A DNA stretch of 64,000 bases, taken from contig CAZULC010000012.1 in the NCBI GenBank assembly GCA_964621165.1, forward strand, positions 1-64,000, given 5' to 3'. Below the pieces are notes generated by a model, which saw nothing but the letters and a program-made list of their open reading frames with translations, ran no database searches and was not told the origin of the DNA. A program made the position numbers and the translations under genes. This document shows, piece by piece, positions 58,178 through 64,000 of this stretch (positions within the stretch are counted from its first letter, which is position 1; each line of letters begins with the position of its first letter). The DNA comes from UMGS1696 sp964621165 (GTDB lineage: Bacteria > Bacillota > Clostridia > Oscillospirales > CAG-272).

Positions 58178-59062
58178 TTGACTGGATTCAAGATACTGTT
58201 GACAACGGCCATTCCTACGCAGATAGACGATATCTGGCAGATAATAAAAAATATTTCCTTTGTGGATGTGGTGGATATTGCCTTCGTTTCGGTGCTGCTC
58301 TATTACCTCTACAAATTTATACGTGAGCGTCGGGCGGGAAAGCTGGCAATCGGCGTGGTCGTACTGTTCGTGCTTCAGCTTCTGTCCAACATTTTCGACA
58401 TGTACCTGATGCAGTTCATCATGCAGAATATTTTCCAAGTTGGATTAATCACCCTTGTGATACTGTTCCAGCCGGAGATACGATCGGTACTCGAGAAGGT
58501 GGGAGCGACTCCGCTCAAGGGACTCAAGAGCATCAGCGACACCCGAAACGCGTCCAACATGCACACCATAATCGACGAGGTTGTCTCCGCTGTAGGCGAC
58601 ATGGCTGAGGACAAGACGGGAGCGCTCATCGTGTTCGAGAGAAGCACAAAGCTTGGCGACATGATCCTCACGGGAACCGTAATCGACGCGTACCCCGCCG
58701 CGTTCCTCATCAAGAACATCTTCTTCAACAAAGCCCCCATGCACGACGGAGCATTGATTATACGTGATATGAGACTCCACGCCGCCGGATGCCTGCTTCC
58801 CCTGTCCAATAACCCGGACATAATCAAGGACCTCGGCACACGCCACAGAGCCGGAATCGGAATGAGCGAAAACAGCGACGCGGTGGTCATCATAGTATCC
58901 GAGGAAACAGGAGTCATATCAACGGCAGTCGAGGGCAACCTGACCCGCAACTACACCCGCGAAAGCCTGACCGCGTTCCTTCGTGAGCAGCTCGCAGGCG
59001 AGGATGAGGAAGGCTCAAAGAAGTTCAGGATTATAAACAAAGTCAAGAATATAAAGAAGTGA
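58178..59062 (+). CDS. cdaA: Diadenylate cyclase CdaA (DacA)
   Basis: Makes cyclic di-AMP from two ATP, controlling potassium and osmotic balance and wall homeostasis. At 294 residues it has three N-terminal helices (about residues 25-85) and the DAC domain at about 100-265. The active-site motifs are PMHDGALIIRD (DGA) and GTRHRAGIGMSE (RHR). The start is a TTG at 58178, supported by GGAAGGAG 6 bases upstream. The alternative TTG at 58157 has none. In most Firmicutes cdaA is followed directly by cdaR. Here a methyltransferase gene lies between. Confidence 0.95.
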   Translation: MTGFKILLTTAIPTQIDDIWQIIKNISFVDVVDIAFVSVLLYYLYKFIRERRAGKLAIGVVVLFVLQLLSNIFDMYLMQFIMQNIFQVGLITLVILFQPEIRSVLEKVGATPLKGLKSISDTRNASNMHTIIDEVVSAVGDMAEDKTGALIVFERSTKLGDMILTGTVIDAYPAAFLIKNIFFNKAPMHDGALIIRDMRLHAAGCLLPLSNNPDIIKDLGTRHRAGIGMSENSDAVVIIVSEETGVISTAVEGNLTRNYTRESLTAFLREQLAGEDEEGSKKFRIINKVKNIKK

Positions 59063-59078
59063 TTATTTGGAGCGGAGT

Positions 59079-59864
59079 ATGGATGGACTTAGCGACCCGA
59101 AAAATTTAAAAAATCAATACGCCACCTCGGAAAGACTGAAAACAAGAATATTGATTCACGACAAATACTCGACAAACAAAACCGGCTTTGGGAACTGGAT
59201 ATTCTCAAATTACAGAATAAACTCCGGTGCGGGTGTGCTTGAGCTGGGCTGCGGCACCGGCGTCATGTGGAAAGGCAGGAACAGCCTGATAAAATCCGTC
59301 TCATCTCTCGTCCTGTCCGATTTGTCGGATGGAATGCTTGAGGAGGCAAAGGAAAACGTCGGCTCATACGACAACGTTGAGTACAGGCTTATCGACATAC
59401 AGTCAATCCCTTATCCTGACGAATCCTTTGACGTAATCATAGCCAACATGATGCTGTATCACGTTCCCGACACGGACAAAGCCCTTTCAGAGGTCAGGCG
59501 CGTACTCAGGCCGGATGGTACTTTTTACTGCGCCACATATGGAGAGCATGGTATAACCGGGTATCTCGCTGAAATTCTGGCTGAATACGGCGTGGAAGAC
59601 AAAGCAAACAAAAACTTCACTCTGCAAAACGGACGGGGAATTCTCGAAAAATACTTCCCGGAAGTTAAGCAGCTGGACTACCCGGACTCCCTCGAGGTGA
59701 CGGACCCCGACGATATGGTCGACTACATTTATTCCCTTGAGAGCATGTCCACCCTGTTCGGCGTTCCCCGGGATAATATTAAGGAAATCCTGTTTCGCCA
59801 TATGAAAAACGGCGTGCTGACTGTGCCGAAGGAATACGGAATGTTCGTCTCGTCCAAACAGTAA
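59079..59864 (+). CDS. Class I SAM-dependent methyltransferase between cdaA and cdaR
   Basis: A 261-residue Methyltransf_11/25-type enzyme. Motif I is VLELGCGTGVMWKGR (about residue 52), motif II LVLSDLSDGMLEEAKEN, and motif IV SFDVIIANMMLYHVPD with VRRVLRPDGTFYCATYG as post-motifs. The substrate is unknown. It resembles small-molecule or quinone methylases. The ATG at 59079 follows GGAGCGGAGT. It starts 16 bp after cdaA and lies 63 bp before cdaR in the same direction, so it should be co-transcribed with c-di-AMP genes. Confidence 0.88.
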   Translation: MDGLSDPKNLKNQYATSERLKTRILIHDKYSTNKTGFGNWIFSNYRINSGAGVLELGCGTGVMWKGRNSLIKSVSSLVLSDLSDGMLEEAKENVGSYDNVEYRLIDIQSIPYPDESFDVIIANMMLYHVPDTDKALSEVRRVLRPDGTFYCATYGEHGITGYLAEILAEYGVEDKANKNFTLQNGRGILEKYFPEVKQLDYPDSLEVTDPDDMVDYIYSLESMSTLFGVPRDNIKEILFRHMKNGVLTVPKEYGMFVSSKQ

Positions 59865-59927
59865 ATGATAGAGAAAAGATAAATCATTAATCGCGATTAT
59901 ATTAAATACAGCGGGAAAGGTGATTCT

Positions 59928-61238
59928 ATGGCTGAAAACAACACCAAACCAAAGGTAAAAAGCGAAGATAATATAAAAAAGACAAATAACAAAAACAGAT
60001 CCTTCGGAAGCATTGCGGTGAAGATAATGTGCGTTTTCGCGGCGTTCTGCCTCTGGATTTACGTCATGAGGGTGGAGAGTCCGGAGTACGAGCAGACCTT
60101 CAACAATGTCACCGTGGACCTTCTCAACACCGACGCCCTCAGCGAAAACGGACTCATGCTATACAGCGGCTACGGGAACATGGTCGGAGTCACGCTGTCA
60201 GGCAAAAAAAGCGTTGTGTCAAAGCTCAGTGAAGACGACCTCGTAGTCACGGCGGACGTGGGCAAAATCAGCGGCGAGAGTGGACGTTACGACTGCAAGA
60301 TAAACGTTGACGTTCCGGCTGGGTGCAAACTTGTCGGAACTTCCCAGGAGACAATATCGGTCTACCTCGATAGCGCAGTGCAGACATCAGTAAAGCTCAG
60401 TGAAAAGCGTGAGAACACCAACCTTCCCGAGGGATGCTACACCGGTGCCGTTGATATGTCCGTTGACATGGTGACGGTTGAGGGGCCGGAGAAGATAGTC
60501 TCCCGCATATATGAGGCGAGATTCGACAACGACCTCTCCAGCGTGACTTCATCCACCGTCCTGACCCAGAAAATCTATCTTGTTGACGCATATGGCAATA
60601 AAATCGACAATTCCTACATTAAATACTACCCGGAAGAGGTGACGGTGACGATTCCCGTGCTGAAATCCGTTGATATTCCCGTGGAAGTGGTGTTCAAAAA
60701 CGGATTCTTAAACCTCGACAATACCATAACAACCGTGACTCCATCCACAATCCGCGCGACCGGTGACCCTGAAATCATCGACAGCGGCAGCATTATCGAC
60801 GTTATCGAAATCGACGAGGCTGTCGACTACATCAGTCCCACAAAGGACGAGCTTGTCTGCGAAAAGGTTGTACAGCTGAACGCGGCCAGTGGAGTGGAGC
60901 TTAGTCAGGACTACGTAAGCATATCCTCCCAGCTCACGAATCAGGTGAAGTCTCGGAAAATCACGGTTCAGGGACAGAATATCGTGGATACTGGCGGCAA
61001 GGACGGGGTGAGCTACATCTGGGACAAGTCTCCAGTCACAATACGGGTCATAGGAAGCCTTGAAGCCATCACTTCAATCAGCGCCGACGACATCACATTG
61101 AAGCTTGACATGAGTCCATATTCCGAAACAAACACCGGACAGATTCAGGTGAGAGCCGAGGTGGAGATTGACTCCGAATACAAGGATCAGATCCTCCCCG
61201 TGGGAATATATGAAGTGGGAGTTACATTTACCAACTGA
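59928..61238 (+). CDS. cdaR: CdaA regulatory protein CdaR (YbbR-domain)
   Basis: A single-pass membrane regulator of CdaA. The 436-residue protein has a cytoplasmic basic stretch, one helix (about residues 27-45, ITVKIMCVFAAF-like) and four extracytoplasmic YbbR repeats. Typical repeat phrases are EYEQTFNNVTVDLLNTDALS, VTVTIPVLKSVDIPVEVVFK and VTIRVIGSLEAITSISADDI. These repeats sense the cell envelope and modulate cyclase activity. glmM, the usual third gene, is not present downstream. GAAAGG precedes the ATG by about 8 bases. Confidence 0.92.
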   Translation: MAENNTKPKVKSEDNIKKTNNKNRSFGSIAVKIMCVFAAFCLWIYVMRVESPEYEQTFNNVTVDLLNTDALSENGLMLYSGYGNMVGVTLSGKKSVVSKLSEDDLVVTADVGKISGESGRYDCKINVDVPAGCKLVGTSQETISVYLDSAVQTSVKLSEKRENTNLPEGCYTGAVDMSVDMVTVEGPEKIVSRIYEARFDNDLSSVTSSTVLTQKIYLVDAYGNKIDNSYIKYYPEEVTVTIPVLKSVDIPVEVVFKNGFLNLDNTITTVTPSTIRATGDPEIIDSGSIIDVIEIDEAVDYISPTKDELVCEKVVQLNAASGVELSQDYVSISSQLTNQVKSRKITVQGQNIVDTGGKDGVSYIWDKSPVTIRVIGSLEAITSISADDITLKLDMSPYSETNTGQIQVRAEVEIDSEYKDQILPVGIYEVGVTFTN

Positions 61239-61244
61239 CAAAAA

Positions 61245-62861
61245 ATGAAGAACACTAAAGATAAAAAATACCTCCACCGGCTCATCGTGAACGACGTGAA
61301 GGTTCAGTACACCGGAAAAGAAAACGGCAGGACCTGCGAGGACGAAGCAGTCCACAAGGCGGCGTCACTCATCTATAAAAAGACCGGCGAGCGTCCGTTC
61401 AATCTGAAAATCTCGAAAAAATCTATTGACGCACGACGCGGTATTGCGTTTGTCTATTCGGTTTACGCTGAAGTCCACGCGGCAAACTTTACCGAATCCG
61501 ACGGAATAAAGACCTACGCCGAGCATGAGCCTGAGGTGGTAATCGGATGCGAAATAATGCCCGCGCGTCCGGTTGTCGTGGGCTTTGGTCCGGCAGGGAT
61601 GTTCGCGGGACTGCTTCTCGCCGAGCATGGATACCGGCCGTTGATTCTCGAGCGCGGGGCATGTGTTTCCGAGAGAGTGGCGGCGGTGGAAAAGTTCATC
61701 CGGGACGGCATACTCGACACATCCACAAACATCCAGTTCGGCGCGGGTGGTGCGGGAACCTTCTCCGACGGCAAGCTGACTACCAGAATAAACGACGAGA
61801 ACATCATGTTCGTATTGTGGATGCTCAGGGATTTAGGCGCACCGGAGGACATAATCTACAAAGCCAAGCCCCACATCGGCACTGATGTACTGCGCAAGGT
61901 TGTGGAAAACGCCGACCGACGAATCAGGGACCTTGGCGGGGAGATACTATATAAGACAAAAGCCGAGCGGATCACCGATTCAACCGTAACCGCGGATGGG
62001 GAGACCTACTCTCACGGAGCCTTGATTTTAGCCATGGGTCATAGCGCACGGGATACCTACGCCGAGCTGATTTCCGGCAGCTTCATAGTGGAGCCGAAGC
62101 CGTTTTCCGTCGGTGTGAGAGCCGAACATCTCCAGTCCGACATCGACCGCGCTCTCTACGGCGACTTCGCAGGGGATGAGCATTTAGGCCACGCTTCCTA
62201 TCAGCTGTCCTACCGCAAGAACGACCGTGGGTGCTACACCTTTTGCATGTGTCCCGGCGGGGAAGTGGTTCCGTCAGCCAGTGAGGAGAGCGGTGTTGTC
62301 ACAAACGGAATGAGCAGACGCGCCCGGGATGGAAAAAACGCCAATGCCGCCGTGTGCGTGTCAGTGAAGCCCGAGGACTACGGCGCGGACCCCATCTCAG
62401 CCATAGAATTTCAGCGGAACCTTGAAAGACAGGCTTACGTCATCGGAGGCGGGAACTATTACGCCCCCATGCAGACCGTCGGAGATCTTTTAGAAGGGAA
62501 ATCCGGCTCCCTGCCAGACAAAGTCATACCGTCATATCGCGGCGGAAAAGTGACTCCGGCGGACCTTGAGAAAATATTCCCGCCCTTTGTGACGGAGATG
62601 CTGAAGGAAGGACTCGTCTCATTCGGCAGGAAAATCAAGGGCTACGACGACCCGGGAACGCCCCTGACTGGAGTGGAGACCAGAACTTCATCCCCCGTGA
62701 GAATCATGCGGGGCGACGACCTCTGCGCCGTAGGTCACAGCCACATCTACCCCTGCGGAGAAGGAGCGGGCTACGCCGGAGGAATCGTCAGTGCGGCAGT
62801 GGACGGAATCAGAGTTGCCGTAAAAATAATGTCGAAATACGCCCCGCCCGAGAAAAACTGA
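61245..62861 (+). CDS. FAD-dependent dehydrogenase (COG2509 type)
   Basis: At 538 residues this has an N-terminal domain of about 95 residues, then a dinucleotide-binding fold starting PVVVGFGPAGMFAGLLLAEH (GxGxxG) and LILERGACVSERV. FGAGGAGTFSDGKLTTRIND and GALILAMGHSARDTYAELIS are diagnostic of this conserved family of predicted FAD-dependent dehydrogenases. A C-terminal GEGAGYAGGIVSAAVDGI loop binds FAD. Its reaction is not known. It starts 7 bp after cdaR. The gene has no ribosome binding site of note beyond a weak AAA-rich leader, so it may rely on coupling. Confidence 0.9.
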   Translation: MKNTKDKKYLHRLIVNDVKVQYTGKENGRTCEDEAVHKAASLIYKKTGERPFNLKISKKSIDARRGIAFVYSVYAEVHAANFTESDGIKTYAEHEPEVVIGCEIMPARPVVVGFGPAGMFAGLLLAEHGYRPLILERGACVSERVAAVEKFIRDGILDTSTNIQFGAGGAGTFSDGKLTTRINDENIMFVLWMLRDLGAPEDIIYKAKPHIGTDVLRKVVENADRRIRDLGGEILYKTKAERITDSTVTADGETYSHGALILAMGHSARDTYAELISGSFIVEPKPFSVGVRAEHLQSDIDRALYGDFAGDEHLGHASYQLSYRKNDRGCYTFCMCPGGEVVPSASEESGVVTNGMSRRARDGKNANAAVCVSVKPEDYGADPISAIEFQRNLERQAYVIGGGNYYAPMQTVGDLLEGKSGSLPDKVIPSYRGGKVTPADLEKIFPPFVTEMLKEGLVSFGRKIKGYDDPGTPLTGVETRTSSPVRIMRGDDLCAVGHSHIYPCGEGAGYAGGIVSAAVDGIRVAVKIMSKYAPPEKN

Positions 62862-62896
62862 ATCGCATACATTAATGCAGAAAGCAGGAGAGAGCC

Positions 62897-63346
62897 ATGC
62901 TTCAGCGCGCAAAAGTAGTAGAAGTGAAAGATAAATACGCGGTAATCGAAATCAGCCGGAGATCCATGTGCGCCGGATGCGAAAAAAGCGGGGACTGCGG
63001 CGGTCACTGCGACATTTCCGGAATCATCGCCACGGACAACAAAACCCGCGCGGAAGCCGAAAACGCCGTAGGTGCGCAGGTGGGCGACATAGTTGAAGCC
63101 GACATGGCGGAGTCGGACGTGCTGAAATACGCGGCACTGGTGTTCATCCTGCCTATAGTGGTGTGCGCCCTCATGTACCTTCTTTCCCGCCGCCTCTTCC
63201 CCGCAATCGAATCAGCCCCCTATATCGGAGCAGCGGTCGGCTTTGTACTTACGTTTGTAGGAATCGCAATATTCGACAAAAAACGAAGATGCCAGCATAA
63301 GGTGGATATCACCATTGTGAAGATACTGAATCGGAAGCAGGATTGA
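62897..63346 (+). CDS. RseC/MucC-family membrane protein (SoxR-reducing system type)
   Basis: A 149-residue protein with an N-terminal cysteine cluster (SRRSMCAGCEKSGDCGGHC), a beta-rich domain, and two helices at about 82-103 and 110-128. RseC in gamma-proteobacteria modulates redox signalling. In Clostridia such genes usually lie beside rnf or hydrogenase genes. Here rnf is 20 kb away. AGGAGAG precedes the ATG by about 6 bases. It is the last intact gene before a damaged PEBP gene. Confidence 0.85.
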   Translation: MLQRAKVVEVKDKYAVIEISRRSMCAGCEKSGDCGGHCDISGIIATDNKTRAEAENAVGAQVGDIVEADMAESDVLKYAALVFILPIVVCALMYLLSRRLFPAIESAPYIGAAVGFVLTFVGIAIFDKKRRCQHKVDITIVKILNRKQD

Positions 63347-63395
63347 CGTGCCGCCGCAAAGAAGATTTATGAAAGCAGGACCTTCCGAATGAATA

Positions 63396-63874
63396 AAATC
63401 CACTCAACTTCACCTGCATCGGCATTCCCGACGGCGGCAGATTCCCCATAAATCACACGGGCAGGGGAGCGGACGTTTCGCCCGAGTTCATCCTGCACAA
63501 TCTCTCCCCGGAAGCCAAGTCAGTCATCATCACCCTCGAGGACGAAAGCCACCACATCAAAAACTTCATCCACTGGATAATCTGGAACATTCCCGCCGAA
63601 AACGTCATCCCGGGAGAAATTCCCGCAGGAAAAACGGCAGATGGGCATGGTTCAGGGACTGGGATACAGCTTGCACAGATACGCGGGACCGAAGCCGCCG
63701 AGAGGGAAGTCCCACAAATACAGCTTCACCGTGTACGCGCTGGACTGTTTTATTGAAGCAAAACCGTCGTCCACCAAAGCCAAAGTCCTCGCAAAAGCAG
63801 ACGGGCATATGTTGCAGAAGGTAAAAATCTACGCGTATTTTGAGTTAGGCTTAATCAAAGGAGCAGCCCCATGA
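63396..63874 (+). pseudogene. PEBP-family (YbhB/YbcL, Raf-kinase-inhibitor-like) protein, start lost and frameshifted
   Basis: The frame from 63396 gives LNFTCIGIPDGGRFP, HTGRGADVSPEF and FIHWIIWNIPAENVIPGEIP, the phosphatidylethanolamine-binding-protein core. It has no start codon, because a TAA stands directly upstream. Near 63636 the frame shifts and continues MGMVQGLGYSLHRYAGPKPP and SFTVYALDCF to a TGA that overlaps the next ATG. Members of the family are about 150-180 residues. All expected blocks survive in order, so decay is recent or the consensus has errors here. The function of bacterial PEBP proteins is unclear. Confidence 0.75.
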
Positions 63875-64000
63875 AACGTATATTTATTCACGGCTTAGGA
63901 CAGACGAAGGACTGCTGGAACAAGACAGCCGCTTGTCTCCCGCATGAAAACTGCCTTTTTCCCGACCTGACGGAAATGCTCAGGGGACGTGAAGTGTCAT
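63871..64000 (+). CDS. Alpha/beta-hydrolase, 5' end (cut by the window edge)
   Basis: An ATG with AAAGGAG 8 bases upstream starts MKRIFIHGLGQTKDCWNKTA and continues open for 43 codons to the edge. IFIHGLGQTKDCW is the HGxG oxyanion-loop region at the start of an alpha/beta-hydrolase fold. The nucleophile and acid are beyond the window. The start overlaps the stop of the PEBP remnant (ATGA). Confidence 0.7.
   Translation, partial: MKRIFIHGLGQTKDCWNKTAACLPHENCLFPDLTEMLRGREVS

Noticed and set aside
1..64000. tRNA, rRNA, insertion sequences, prophage or CRISPR arrays
   Set aside because: Reading both strands I found no TpsiC-arm-like sequence, no transposase or integrase, no rRNA segment and no array. 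A tRNAscan-SE or barrnap run would settle RNA genes.

Overview
The window reads as a chromosome segment of an anaerobic, endospore-lineage member of the Clostridia (Bacillota), most like Oscillospirales/Ruminococcaceae. The reasons are a Spo0A regulator, an Rnf complex, an [FeFe] hydrogenase, a 2-oxoacid:ferredoxin oxidoreductase, type III glutamine synthetase, strong GGAGG ribosome binding sites, and many TTGACA-17-TATAAT promoters. This placement is by gene content only. I saw no rRNA, tRNA, CRISPR array, insertion sequence or prophage.

Layout. 0-1.3 kb: a DUF6061 gene and two damaged XRE regulators. 1.4-6 kb: typA and a nuclease-helicase fusion, both on the minus strand. 6-8 kb: a cysteine-rich protein, a 32-residue membrane peptide and a GH16 glucanase. 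8.2-11.4 kb (minus): a sugar-oxidoreductase/epimerase cluster containing two broken genes. 11.8-14.1 kb: guaB, a tandem repeat element and an acetyltransferase. 14.3-19.2 kb: an hfs-type hydrogenase cluster (two thioredoxin-fold 2Fe-2S proteins, a PAS-linked sensory hydrogenase, a SpoIIE-type phosphatase, a catalytic-type hydrogenase). Its middle three genes carry in-frame UGA, UAA and UAG codons and a frameshift. 19.4-23.2 kb: a FliB-like protein and three regulators. 23.2-28.5 kb: an NfeD-flotillin locus with three related small membrane proteins, a CmpB-like permease and a ComEC-like metallo-hydrolase. 28.6-34.1 kb: spo0A, a tandem pair of MutS-like ATPases and mtaB. 34.3-42.7 kb: upp, an RluA-type pseudouridine synthase and rnfCDGEAB. 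42.9-46.1 kb: an FNT channel, then a second oxidoreductase/epimerase pair behind a long inverted-repeat leader. 46.2-51.9 kb: a broken fragment, a phosphodiesterase, three small unknown genes, and a minus-strand trio ending with a PrsA-like foldase. 52.2-57.9 kb: glutamine synthetase III and the vor/kor operon. 58.2-64 kb: cdaA, a methyltransferase, cdaR, a flavoprotein, an RseC-like protein, a broken PEBP gene and the start of a hydrolase.

How the genes fit together. Reduced ferredoxin is the common currency: the 2-oxoacid oxidoreductase makes it, the hydrogenase can discharge it as H2, and Rnf can couple it to NAD+ reduction and an ion gradient. Cyclic-di-AMP synthesis (cdaA/cdaR), envelope functions (flotillin/NfeD, PrsA-like foldase) and sporulation (spo0A) form the rest of the physiological core.

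The most notable observations are the interrupted hydrogenase operon with a UGA at a cluster-ligand cysteine position, a five-copy dispersed repeat family of about 60-85 nt, the flotillin locus with its uncharacterised membrane-protein trio, and a long inverted repeat directly downstream of a promoter at 43.6 kb. Several accessory genes are broken while housekeeping genes are intact. From one sequence I cannot separate real gene decay from consensus errors.
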